A stretch of 64,000 nt of DNA from contig VYZB01000331.1 in the NCBI GenBank assembly GCA_013397455.1, forward strand, positions 378,242-442,241, written 5' to 3'. Below are positions 52,676 to 64,000 of the stretch, piece after piece (the stretch's first letter is position 1; the number at the start of each line of letters is the position of its first letter). This stretch comes from Crotophaga sulcirostris (lineage: Eukaryota; Chordata; Aves; Cuculiformes; Crotophagidae). Under the pieces are notes generated by a model. It had not been told where the DNA came from, searched no databases, and saw nothing but the letters and a program-made list of their open reading frames with translations. The position numbers and the translations under genes were made by a program.

Positions 52676-53500
52676 ATGTTTATTGTACACTAGAAAGTTG
52701 TGCTGCCATTCAGAGGGGCCTTTTCAGGCTGGAAAAATGGGCTGACAAGAACTCCATGAAGGTCAACAAGTGGAAGTGCCAAACCCTGTACCTGATGAGG
52801 AAGACATCCATGTGCCAAAACATGCTGGGATCTGACCAATGGGAAAGCAGTTTGGCAGAGAGGGCCCTGGGATTTCTGGGGGACACCAACTTGATCATGA
52901 GCCAGCAATGTGCTCCTGTGGCAAAGGCAGCCAACAGGCTCCTTAGCTACACCAGGCAGACTACTGCTGCAAAGGAGGTGATCTTTTCTCTGTACTCAGC
53001 AATGATAAGACACATCTGTGTGGTGTGTCCAGTGGTGGGCTCCCTAGCAGAAGAGAGTCATAGACAAATTGGATTGAGTCCACTGAAGAGCCACTAAGGT
53101 GATTAAGGGCTTGGAGCTTGGAGAAGGTGACAGAGCTGAAACTTTGGGGGCTCAAAAAGAGCAGGTTTAGGGACAATCTTATCCATGTGCATAAATACTT
53201 GATGGCAGGGTAAAGAAGATGGAGCCAGGCTCCTTTCTGTTGTATGCAGTGGCAGGACAGAGGGCAATGAGCACAAACTGAAATAAAGGAAATTCCTTCT
53301 AAACCTAAGAAAAACATGTGAGCATGGTCAAACATCAGACCAGGTTGCCCAGAGAGGTTGTGGAACTGTCCGTCCAAGGAGATATTCAAGCCTGGACATG
53401 GTCCTGGGCAATCCACTGTGGCTGACCGTGTTTAAGCAATGGTGGGACTAGAGACTCTCCAGAGACACTGGCCAACCTCAGTTGTACTGATTCTCAGGAA
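52676..53500 (+). mobile_element. CR1 fragment with C-terminal reverse-transcriptase frame and 3' UTR
   Basis: This is the longest CR1 piece in the window. The frame at 52669-53097 reads AAIQRGLFRLEKWADKNSMK, then MSQQCAPVAKAANRLLSYTR, motifs of the CR1 ORF2 C-terminal (thumb-like) region. A stop at 53095 and frame loss follow, but CR1 similarity continues through AGCAGGTTTAGGGACAATCT, GAAATTCCTTCTAAACCTAA and TTGCCCAGAGAGGTTGTGGA to a degraded 3' end near 53500 (ACTGATTCTC). The endonuclease and polymerase catalytic parts are absent because of 5' truncation. An A-rich stretch with AAACC motifs (about 53506-53550) follows directly. It is a dead, fairly old copy, and the 142-residue frame is not a host gene. 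Confidence 0.95.
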
Positions 53501-53505
53501 AGATT

Positions 53506-53550
53506 AAAAAAAACAACAATGAAAAACAAAAAAACCCCAAACCAACCCAT
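53506..53550. repeat. A-rich / AAACC simple stretch after CR1
   Basis: An A-rich run with interspersed AAACC and AACC motifs follows the 3' end of the 52.7-kb CR1. CR1 does not normally end in poly(A), so this is either pre-existing low-complexity DNA or later expansion. Confidence 0.7.
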
Positions 53551-56490
53551 GGCTGTTAATGAAAATAAAATGTCAGCTTGCATTTTTTTTATATTTCTAT
53601 ATTTCTATAATGTATAGCTGTGCTTAACAGCACAAACAGTTGAGCAGAAGGAGTCTATGAGTGTCAAGATATGGGATGCTGAAAACTTGACAGCCTTCCC
53701 TGCCAACACCTACGAAGGTTGTGTGAGACAGAAAAGTAAGCAATAGCTAGAGGTTGAGCATTGTGGTTGATACAAAAATATTTAGGACATCTTTAAGTGT
53801 CTTCTATGTTTTCAGAATTGACAAAGGCTATGTAACACAGATCTGACCCAGTGCACGTCTGTGTTATATTTTTGCTGGGAGTTAGAAGTGGGTATGAATG
53901 GTTAAATGTATAGATTAGCAAGATTGCCTGGAATTTCCTAGCTTCTCTTTTTGCCAAGGTGAATAATATAGATTGCATTATTTCAGCCAGACTCCTTGTG
54001 ATTATGAAAAAGGGAGTTGCCTAGTTTTTCTTTTACTAACCACAAGTAAATAAAAAGATGTCAGTTTGCCAGTTTATTCAGACTACACTCTTTTTTCTTC
54101 CCTTTTTTTCAATAACTCCATCCAACACAGTTGATTGTATGTGCTGGCATAATAATGGGAATATACAGAATTTTACTGTACAATTAATTCCATTACTAGG
54201 AGTTTATATTGTCTCAGTATTTGCAGTGCCTTGGATTTGATCCAAAGATCTAAATCATTTTAACAGTGCACAAGGCCACATTTCTGCACCTAAACACAGC
54301 TTTATTTGTGTTGTTTTGTAAGATTCTATGCAATACTTGTTCATGGTCTCATGTTGATTAAATGCCTATCTACTTCATATTTAAGGCCTACTAGCAGCCC
54401 AGTAATCTTTCTCTGTCACTTCCATCCTCTGTGCTTGCTCTTTTGTTGAAACCAAACCAGATTATCGTCAGGAAACCCAAAGCAAAGCTACTGATTGTAT
54501 GCTACTTTGTATCATTCAAGCTAAAGAGTGATTTTTAAAAACATTTTAAACTCAAAAAGCATGTTTGGTACATTAGTAAGTATGCCTCTGGCTTTGATTC
54601 AGCTCGTGCATTTGTAACTGTTAAACCTGACTAATTGCTGTTGGCATCAAGGGAAAAACTTGTCACATTAGACTGTGTCAGCATGTCTGAACGCAAAACT
54701 TGAGCCTCTGGAGATCCTTGGATTTGATGGCATGTTGTTTGTGTTTCTTTAATTGACTATGGTTGCTAAAATTTAGGTGAGATCTTGATTAATTTGGAAA
54801 TCGGGAACTTGGCCTAGCGCTACTGAATAGAAGTAGGCCTCCTTGAAATGATCCTGGTACACTGCATTTCCAGTATTTCCCACATTTAAAAACGTTCCAA
54901 GAAGCACAGTTTGGGCCTAACTTGACAGCAGAAGCAGAAGAAAGCGAGCTAGGCTTACAGGTGGTAACATTAGAGTAGGTGATGTAAACATTAAAGAAGA
55001 GATGGTTCCAGAATAGTGCAAGCAGATTTGGACTAAAGACATGACATCTTTTTTTTGTGTTCTAGGTGTGGCTGTTTGGAAGTAGCAACACCTCTCAAGT
55101 GTATAAGCATCCTAACTCACTGCGGTAGAGCAGACCTCTGCCCCAATATATGTATGAGGTCATTTGTAATACAATTTTCTGTATTGCAGGAAATATTAGT
55201 GCTACAGTTCAGATTATGCTACACCTTCCAAAATCCTGTCACCCCTTACGTTACTGCCTTTCTTTTCTTGTGTATCATTACTTAAATTTTCACTGGAATG
55301 AATTTTTGTTCCTGTGTAATTATATCAACATAAAGGAATGCATGGGTACACGTGTTGGGTTATTTCCCTCTTGAATGATGACATAACATCTAGCAAAATG
55401 GCCCCAGAGTAAGAAGCTTCCTCCTGAGCTGTGTTAAGGAGGTAGAAGAGCGAACTCAGATGTTAACTCCTGTGCACTTTTCTGCAAAGAGAAGTGAGCC
55501 TCCCTAAGGGAGTGTGTTTCAAAGCAAACTCTTTGATAAACCAAATTCCATAGCAATCATCCCAATGACATGGTACCATTAAATGGGCCTGAAAAGTCCT
55601 TGTGGTTAAGCTAAGCAGTTGCAACACAGTATTATCTTTCCAACTGGGTAAAACATAGAAATTGACCATCTTCTTATACCTGTCTTTAGTGGTCTGAGTT
55701 ACTGTGTGTGGACTGGTTATTTGAGAACTCACTGCAGCTTGCAGAATGCTCATGATATGTAGGCAATGTAATATTAGACAGCAAAAATATTTGGTTTTGA
55801 AGTGTATTACTGTTTTTTTCAAAAGAGTTTTAGAAAACTCATCCTTAATCAAAATCACATGTTGATGATGGACATCTCATAATTTACAATCACATTTTAA
55901 ATTGATTTTTCATCTTATATTATTGCTGACTTAATGTAAGAGCCAGTAAATGTCTTTTACTTAAACATAAATTTTCATAGTGTCTAAACAATACACTGGA
56001 TAATAAAACCACTTTTACGTACATCTAGCTGGCAAATTAAACTTATATGAGCTTAAGGAAATCCTATGAGCCTAATCATCCTATCACTCTGTTCAGGTAA
56101 ATTTCTTCTGATACAGAAACCTGCATCACATAATGCTGAGAAGAAGCCAGAGGGGAACAGTGACAGTGACTGAAAGTTTAACACTTGTCCCATCAAGTGT
56201 TTCCATCCGCCTGGCACACATATACCAGAACTTGTCTTAATTCATAATCAGTATTTGTTTTACTTTTTATTTTTGAAAGTTATTTTAGCTCCAAGGCAGT
56301 TTAGAGGTGACATATTCCTCTGTAATTAGCACTTCAGACCAGAACAGGTCACTGTTTGGAGACTCCTGATTTGAAATCCTGTCTTTTATGCTCAGATTTG
56401 ATGTAGTTGCACGGATAGCTACAGCCAAGGCCATCTGTTTAAATGAACAGCAAAGTCCCACTTGCAAAATTCTCAGATTTTTGGGCGTTA
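53551..56490. other. gene-free single-copy DNA
   Basis: Nothing specific is recognised. The 131-residue minus-strand frame at 55463-55858 has no family motif. Confidence 0.5.
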
Positions 56491-56491
56491 T

Positions 56492-56735
56492 AGTGCAGAG
56501 TTGCCAAATGTAGATTGCTTGGCATGGTCTAGGACAATTCTCCACATCCAGCTCTCTGTGGGACAACTCTTCACGGGGACAACTTTATGTGTTGATAACA
56601 CTATGTAGGGACAACTCCAACCCTAATTCTAACACTCACCATAACCCTAACTCTAGTGGCTCTCTGCAGACAGTTGTCTGCACAGAGAGCTGGCCATGGA
56701 AAGTTGTCCCTTCCCAGTCCAGGCAACACTGCACT
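56492..56735. repeat. imperfect inverted-repeat element with telomere-like loop
   Basis: The left arm (about 56531-56568) and right arm (56672-56710) are inverted copies: GGACAATT..CCAGCTCTCTGTG..GACAACT on the left pairs with the reverse complement of AGTTGTC..CACAGAGAGCTGG..AGTTGTCC on the right. I count about 32 matches in 38. A shorter outer pair, AGTGCAG.GTTGCC (from 56492) and its complement GGCAAC.CTGCACT (to 56735), is offset by about 14 bases. The motif GGACAACT occurs three times in the left half and once inverted on the right. The loop (56619-56655) holds two CCCTAA hexamers and variants. The right arm also contains its own hairpin (56659-56690). No clear target-site duplication is visible. 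It could be a non-autonomous DNA transposon or a local snap-back duplication. Confidence 0.75.
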
Positions 56736-59700
56736 GCATCTCTTCAGAAAAATTTATTCCATCAAATAACTAAGGCAATGGTGGAAAAATCTTGTGGGAT
56801 CCACATTTAACTTGATTTACAGCTTGTTCTATGGAAATTAAGGCAAAAACACAAAGGAAATGTTCACACAGCTTGCTTATGTAATGGCTGTTTGACATTG
56901 TACCTAGAGGACAAAAATATTTAGAGCAGCTATAATAACAGAATACTTTTCAGGTCATTCCAATCACATAATCAAACTGTATTTAAGCATCTTTCAAATT
57001 AAGAAACGAATTTCAAGACTAATTTTTTACATAACAGATTGTTGATATAAAGAAATGAATTAGACTCTCAGAAACTCATCTTTCACAAAACAAAGTTCAC
57101 ATGACAGAATATTTTTTAGCAAGATTTAGGTTTTGTTCTTGGAAATAAACATTCTCTGAGATGAAAGTTTCTTTTAGTAGAATAATGTAACAAAGAATGA
57201 AACAACCTTTCAGTCATACTTCTGCAGCTATACAGCTTGTTATCTTCACATTGGTCTAGGCAGCATTGTCCCCTTTAGCATCAACCAGAAACCATGAATA
57301 CCCCTTCTTTCTGTGGTGTGCATCCCAAGCTCCTGTGCTTCTTCAGTTCAAAAGATGTTGCTTATTTTTCAATGTCTTCAACATAATGACTACTTGTTGA
57401 ATTCCTCTAATACACAAATAGTCATGAGCAGCATAGCATAATATTTCTGGCAATTTATTGCTACTCCATGCCTAGCAAAAGCCAGAGGTGCACAGAAGTG
57501 GAACTTCTCTCTGCCAGGGAGTCTGCTTTGCTGCAATGAAGGATATTTATGATAAAACCACATAATATTTATGTTTGCCTGCCATCAGCAGCTCATAGCA
57601 CCTATGGCTGGAGTAACTGTTCACAAATATTACTGTTGTAGCTCAGCATTTTCCTTTTTTGTCTGTTTGAAGACTCATTTCAGCTGCTGCCTGTAGGCCT
57701 CAATTTCCAGTGTAAAATCATGTCACAACACAATTAGCAAGAGACTAATAACTGATAAGATGGCCCATAAACAGTTCAGTTATGTACACTGTTGTGCAAA
57801 TTTATCAAATCTTTGTATGATTGTGCTAAGACTTGAAATGATGCTTCACCTTCTGTAAAACTACTTTCAGATTTCTTCTTTGAGCCTTTTTAGGGGTATT
57901 GCCAGGCCTGTTACCAATGTTTTTCTCAGGAAAACGTGACATGGCTACCACCAGAACTGCTGTTACTCAGATTATCCCTTGTTAAAGTCAAGGAGCACCA
58001 TCTATATAGGACTAATCTTTCTGTCGTTTGACTATCAAAACCTTATTTCTCTTCTTCTGTCTTCAATGCTTCCTTCAGATTTTAATTTTTTTTTTTTCAG
58101 AAAACACCCTCACAAGCATAGTGGATGTTATATTATCTCAAGTTCATTCTGTAGAATGCTAACAACACAAACTTTAGCATTAAGCTAGTAAAGTATCAGA
58201 TAGCAGCACTGTACCAGTGGGCCCATGAGAGCTCAGATGCATTTCCCTTTTGATATTGTCCCACTGGCAACTCGCAGATGTTGACTGCACACATGCTGGT
58301 TCTTGCCTTTCTTCTCTGAGGCTGTTCAGATTGTAATGAGAAGATACTGTAAGTTTTGATTTCTCTTTTTTTTTTTTAAGTATGATCTTTTATCTCTGGG
58401 GATAGATTTTGTCATATCAGTTGTGACCCTTACATTGGCCACATTGAGAGTTCCCTAAACATGAGCTCAACAAGCTATGCTATAAACCCCAAAAACACAT
58501 TTTCTATTCTTGGTAATAAACCAGTATAATTCAAAACTTATTCTAATTCTAACTAGTGTTAAAATAACAGGGTTCAGATTATTGTAGTCGGGTTATGTTG
58601 TGTTAATTACCACTTGAATGTGCTATTTGCGGTTAGGAAAGTACTGCATAGGAGATGACAAAATGAGAGATGCTGTTAGTAGAGCTCCTTTGAACTCTGG
58701 AAATTGCAGAACTTTCTAGTGCTTTCAGTCCTAATGTCAGAAAGACATTTCATTCTGTGATGAGGGTTTTTTATCGTATCTACTGAATGAAGAACAAACA
58801 AACAAATCCCACTGAAACCCCTCACATATATCATTTAAAAAACTCCCTGATTATCTTTTTAATATGCAACCTACAGCTAGAAGTGTTTAAGATCCCATAT
58901 TTGTCATGTTTTGGTATACTGCAAGACTGCAGAATATAAAAATTATCTGGCTTAGATTTGTATGGTAATTAAGGTTTATGTGATAGGAGTTCATAAGGAA
59001 TAGGCACAATAATGTCAAGCTTCTGGCTTCCTTGAGAAATCTAATTTCTGACCCCTTGCTCTGCATTCAACTGGTCTGAAAGAGATTTTCTTATGCTGAA
59101 TAAATATTTTTAGAAAATATCTACTTTTAAAAAAGCTCAAATAATCAGTTGCTTGATATCTGTGAAATAACAAAATGTTAAGTGATTACCATGTTAAAAA
59201 TCAATCTATGATCTAGATGATATCATAATCTAAATCTCAGAACTGAATTACAGACATTGATTAACACCATCTGATCCCAGAATTCTACTCACACTATTAA
59301 AATCTATTCGGTGGCTATTAAATGATTGCTTAAATATGTGCTACCACAGAATAAAAAACACAGAGAGCAGTCAGCATGAAAGCCCAAACTCTTGAATACC
59401 ATGTGAAACAGAGTTTTACCTAACTTATAAAAACAAGAAAGGTGACAAATTATTAGTAGGGATTAACAACAAGTTACCAACAACAGCTTTAAAGGCAATA
59501 TATCTAATCATTACTACAGAAAATAAGTATAGTAATTAAGAAAGATACACCACCAGTTGCCCTGTCACCATCATCCAGATCTACAGTCACAGGGGAAGCC
59601 CTTTTGCAGCGAAGATTTGGAGAGCCTTCCCCTTGGCAACTGGGGGGTCCTACACAGCATGTCTGCCCATAGGTGGGATCTCCAAAGATCACTACAAGAG

Positions 59701-60938
59701 GGTCCAGTTTTTATATTGTCAGATAAACAACTTACATCATCCTAAAAAGTGGGAACTGTCTCTTAAACTGCTTTCATTGCCCACCCTCCTGGCCTGTGGC
59801 CAAGACTACTGAAAGGTGGGAAAGAAGGCAGCTGGATTTCTCTTATCTTTAAACTAAGGAGGCTGTTTGAAGTGCAGGTCTTCCTCCCTTTCACAGAGCA
59901 TTCATGCTCGTGAAGCTACAACTAAGATGATATCGCCCAGTTCTACTGATAACATGATGCATTTTCTCACACTCTGTGTATTAAGAATAGCACAACACAA
60001 TTTTACTGATAATACAATTGAGAGAAGCTAGAGATTAAACAGTACACACAGCATTGCAATATGAATCATCCATGGGTCACCCATTTTGGTTTAGGCCTGT
60101 TGTTGGGCCCTGTCACTTCAAAACCGTAATAGTGTTAATAATTAAATCATCAGTCTACATTTCACCAAAATGTCTACATTTTATATAAGTGAAGGATTTA
60201 GATTATTCACTGATATGATCTGATTTTTTTCACTGGAATTTGCTCTTAATAGGTACTTTTTTTTGGCAAAAAGTACTTATACTGGGGCCAAAAGAAAAGT
60301 GATAAGGTTTTCTTTGTAAGCAGGAATGCTGTTTACCAGCTCTTTCCTCAACATGCTCCTCAATGTCTTTCCCTTTTTGATGTATATCAGGATCATATTA
60401 AACATAAGATGAGGGAAGAGCTTTTATAAGTTTTGAGGTTGTAAAGTGATTCGTGTCACGTGCTGTTCTGTTTGTAATTATATCAGGTTTACTGCTGCCA
60501 CCTCTCATCTCTTAATCACTGTTACTACATTCACCAGAGGTTATAACCAGTTCATGTCTACAAGAATAACCAGTGGTGTTCACCCTCAAAGGGGGCTCTC
60601 AGGATGATATCTGTTCCCTAAATCTCTTTCATGGTAGAAAAGTCTGATTATGAATGAGATATAAAAACTTCTGATTTTGGAGGATAGTGACAGGGAACAA
60701 TAATATTTACCCAGTTCAGTTGTGCTGGGGCATTGTGGTTGATACCTCACCTGTCTATAAGGTGAAAGGGACTAGGAAAATTTGCCACAGGTTTGCATCA
60801 GCTGACCACAGTAGGCATGTCATTCAATCCATATACAATTAGGTCCACCTGTAAAATATCTCTCAAAGGCACTACGAGAATTTCATTTGTCAATGTTGGC
60901 AAATCTGTGTTTCTCAAAAGAGACAGTACATTGTCTAT

Positions 60939-60978
60939 GATACCTTCATATTAATTAAGATACCTACATATTAATTAA
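60939..60978. repeat. 20-bp tandem duplication
   Basis: GATACCTTCATATTAATTAA is followed immediately by GATACCTACATATTAATTAA, with one mismatch in 20. Each unit carries a TTAATTAA palindrome. Confidence 0.95.
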
Positions 60979-62037
60979 ATTATACTAATAATATGTCAGT
61001 GTCATTTCAAAATCAGGTATCCTCCTAAGTATAATTAAAAAACTTTCACGATGCATTAGTAGCAATTACAGCTATAGGATTCTGATATTTATGTAATCAA
61101 GCAATTACCAAACAAATTACTATGTAAACTGTCTTAAAAGAATATAACCTGAAAAGGTTAAAGTAACCCTGAGGCAAATAATCTCTTCTTCTGTGATGAC
61201 CAGTCCCATGGAATGTTTATCAAGCATGACCTTATCTTTGCTTATTTTGCAGTTCACTGTCAGTGTTCTCAGCCAGTCAGTGTATTCATTTCTGTGGTAT
61301 TTCGTGAGGAAAGCAAAGAACTGACAGCCCAGAAACTTGACTTCTGTTTTCTATTCCCTCCCAGTTCTCAGCAAAACATATAACTCCTTGTTTTTCGTAT
61401 CTGTAAAATCCAGATAATCATGGCTGATAGAAAAATATTTGCGAATCATAGATGAAACACAAGAAAGAAAGACTCACAAGTATGCAATATTAACACCAGT
61501 ATGTATAATACTGTCCCAAATGTGGCTCCAACCCAGTTGGTTGGAAGTATTTAAAGCCTTCATAAGTATTAACCAATACAGTTTCATAGTTTTTGTGCAG
61601 CCTTATTGCCTAACACAGATAATAAGTAGAAGCAGAAAAAGGTTAAAAGCCATACCTGTCATGGTGTAAATTTTTACAATTCAAATCACAGAATTGATTC
61701 TGAGTGTAGACTTTACTTTGACTAAAAGTGTAGCACAACGACATTATTATTACCACTGTCAAGCACAGAGTATGGGGCTATTTTTTTATTACTAGATTAT
61801 GGAAATGTGCTTACACTTAGTTACACTCCATGAAAATCATTCCAAATGATTTATCTGTTAAGAATTAATAACTTGTTTCATGTAATTTTGACTTACTAAA
61901 TCTAGTTAGCCAGTGTCTTTTTTCCCCCAGACCTTAAACAGTTTATTGCGTGTCTGAGTATTTTTTCTGGGTAAAACAAGCTCCCTCTGCTGGATCTATA
62001 GAAGAGAGAATGGATCTGCCTACGTCCTGTGGAGGAA

Positions 62038-62077
62038 GGCTGGGCATTGACTGGGGAGGCTGGGCTTCAACTGGGGC
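62038..62077. repeat. 20-bp tandem duplication, GC-rich
   Basis: GGCTGGGCATTGACTGGGGA is followed by GGCTGGGCTTCAACTGGGGC, two adjacent similar 20-mers in an otherwise AT-rich neighbourhood. Confidence 0.93.
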
Positions 62078-63412
62078 TATGGCGTTCATTTTAGGAAAGT
62101 GAATTTTGTTACTGATCTTGTTTGTTAAAAACACCACTTAAAGGACAAAGAGTCAAAGCTTTATCTGTGTTGCACCACTGAAAGAGACTCCTGGCTCCAA
62201 AGGGACAAAGAGGCTTCTTGTGAGACTATTGTTTTTCACAAGTCATTAGAGAGCCACCCCTTTCTCTGGAAAGAAACTAAGATTTTGCATAGTAAAGGAA
62301 ACTACATTATGGCTCTATCAGCCCTGAGAGCTTAATTCACTGACAGCTATACCTCACCTGTGTCTTTCCTATGTCAGCAGAAAAATTGCTTAGCTCTCTT
62401 TCAAAAGCATGAGACCAGCTTAAAAACCAAGAGGGTTGATATGAAACCATCGAGTCATTAAAGAGAGCACATTTTTGTGGGTCTGTGCAGAATGGGAGAA
62501 CAAGCAGATAACTGCTTTTTGGAGTGCTCTTTTCTTAATAAAAATGGATATTATGTCATCACAATTCATAATTATAATTATTATATAATCCTCACTGTCC
62601 CACAGTTGCTTAAGAAAAACACCAAATGACACAAAATCAGAATTAAATAATGACATACAATGACACAACCATTCATAAAATCTGCAACAATTTCCTCATT
62701 TTTCAAAGTTTGTGAGAAACAAAAGTAAACCATAGCAAAATATGCCCTTCCTAACTAATGTTTGGCTTTTTGATTATAGTGCTCCTTGTACTCAGCGTAT
62801 GCTAACTGCTGTATATGAACGAAGCAGCTTCTAAGTTGTGTGACATGTTTCTGTTCCGAGCTGCAAAGTTTCATAGATATTTGTAACATTCTGTCCTTAC
62901 AAGGAACTGTGATCAATTAAGCCTAGAAAGTTTTCTTGGTCAGATCAGTTTGTCTCCAAGCAGACAGAAAGCGTCTTCCATATTAAATTGTATCATTTTT
63001 CACATCTAATTTAAGACCCTCTGAGAACTGGTTATCATAAATCTCTCTGCATCTCACTCGTCTTCCCTGTCTCTTGTAGCACTCTAATACGGGTTTGTTA
63101 CATAACTAGAACTTTTGGAGTGTTATCTATGTAACATAAATTTTTACCTGTAATATGCATATGCCGAAGAAGGAACAAAACTAAAAGTGAAGGAACAAAA
63201 CTGTCTTTCCACATAACTCTGGGAACTCCTTGCTTTGTAACATGGTCAAAGGAGAATTGTGTGCTTCAGCATAGCTACACATTTAGAGCTGCACGTTACC
63301 TTCTGTGTCTTTGTATCTAAACAAACAATGCTAACTACCATGGAAAAGGGCTATTCTTAAACAGCATGGGATTAACTGACTATGTCAAAATTTCCTATGG
63401 GAATAAGATGCT

Positions 63413-63790
63413 CAGAATCACAGAATCACAAAATCATAGAATGGTTGAGGTTGAAAGGGACCTCTGGAGGTCATCTGGTCCAAATCCCCTTCTCAAGCAG
63501 AGCCACCTAGACCAGTTTGCTCAGGATCACGCACAGACAGCTTTTGAATATTTCCAGTGAGGGAGATGTCACAACCTCTCTGGGCAAGGCTCATTCTCTG
63601 TCACAGTGAAAAGGTGTTTTCTGATGTTCAAAGGGAACCTTCTGAGTTTCAGTTTGTGCCTGTTGCCTCTTGTCTTGATGCTGGGCACCACTGGAAAGAG
63701 CCTGGTTGCATCTTCTTTACACCCTTCTATCAGTATTTATATACATTAGTAAGATCCCCACTGAACCTTCTGTCTGGACAACACTGGATT
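63413..63790 (-). mobile_element. CR1 3' end, minus strand
   Basis: The plus strand begins with a short tandem AGAATCACAGAATCACAAAA, the reverse complement of the CR1 terminal repeat. It then reads ATGGTTGAGGTTGAAAGGGA, CCTCTGGAGGTCATCTGGTC and CTAGACCAGTTTGCTCAGGA, a near-consensus CR1 3' UTR in reverse. Similarity to the ORF2 C-terminus continues (TGCCTGTTGCCTCTTGTC, AAGATCCCCACTGAACCTTC) to about 63790. Beyond this I cannot follow it, so the element is 5'-truncated. It looks younger than the 29.9-kb copy because it is closer to the usual CR1 text. Confidence 0.95.
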
Positions 63791-64000
63791 GGCCACTGCT
63801 TCCTCTTTCATTCTGTATCTCTGTCCTGGTTAAGGGGAAACTACCTCTGGATGTGTTTGTTCATGCAGAGAAAGAGCACAGCTCATCTACAAGCAGGACA
63901 TGCCTTTTAACGGGTCAGAGCAGCAACACTATATGCATGCCAAAGCCAGATGTTTCCACTGTGGTTTTACAGCATTAGATGGGGGAAGTCCTAGTAAAAA

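Larger units (their letters stand above)
56736..63412. other. gene-free DNA to the right edge
   Basis: Mostly AT-rich. A GC-richer patch at about 59540-59740 might be remnant repeat or LTR sequence but matches nothing I can name. Two 20-bp tandem duplications (60.94 and 62.04 kb) are listed separately. Confidence 0.5.

Noticed and set aside
52669..53097. 142-residue plus-strand frame as a host gene
   Set aside because: Its residues match the CR1 ORF2 C-terminus and the DNA continues into the CR1 3' UTR.
56619..56655. interstitial telomere array
   Set aside because: It has only two exact CCCTAA hexamers, so I treat it as the loop of the inverted-repeat element rather than a telomere relic.
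53756..60745. 16-mer GCATTGTGGTTGATAC shared near 53758 and 60730
   Set aside because: One such match is roughly expected by chance in a window of this size, and the flanks do not align.

Overview
This window looks like bird nuclear DNA. The interspersed repeats I recognise are all CR1 non-LTR retrotransposon fragments, in the sparse, mostly 5'-truncated form typical of avian genomes. One carries a (CTATT)n tail expansion. Base composition is AT-rich with few CpGs, and I see no protein-coding gene. No open frame has family motifs, codon-like composition or convincing splice signals, except where it falls inside CR1 or a simple repeat. I read the window as an intergenic region or the inside of a very long intron. 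The species cannot be named from the sequence alone.

Layout. From 1 to about 4 kb there is mixed-composition DNA with a G-run, a TG/CA tract, a polypyrimidine tract and a homeodomain-site-rich stretch that may be a conserved enhancer. From about 4 to 12.6 kb the DNA is AT-rich and almost free of recognisable repeats, with a candidate terminal exon near 7.72 kb and enhancer-like stretches near 6.4 and 11.6-12.1 kb. At 12.69-12.98 kb there is an old 148-bp tandem duplication. Most of 13-45.6 kb is unannotatable single-copy DNA. It is broken by an internally deleted CR1 (18.8-19.5 kb), a CR1 tail with a pentamer microsatellite (21.0 kb), an 80-N assembly gap (26.2 kb), a TA/TG microsatellite (29.2 kb) and a minus-strand CR1 (29.9-30.2 kb).

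The only confident genes are two identical 72-nt histidine tRNA genes (anticodon GTG). One is on the plus strand at 45.6 kb and one on the minus strand at 51.8 kb, so they point toward each other. A decayed tRNA-His relic lies 0.45 kb beyond the second. A CR1 fragment with part of its reverse-transcriptase reading frame follows at 52.7-53.5 kb. An inverted-repeat element with telomere-like CCCTAA motifs in its loop lies at 56.5-56.7 kb. A minus-strand CR1 3' end lies near the right edge at 63.4 kb.

The tRNA genes would supply histidyl-tRNA for translation and could act locally as TFIIIC sites. Nothing else here forms a pathway or operon. I found no convincing new biological system. The best items for follow-up are the convergent tRNA-His pair with its relic, the 56.5-kb inverted repeat, the 148-bp tandem duplication and the candidate non-coding exon at 7.72 kb.
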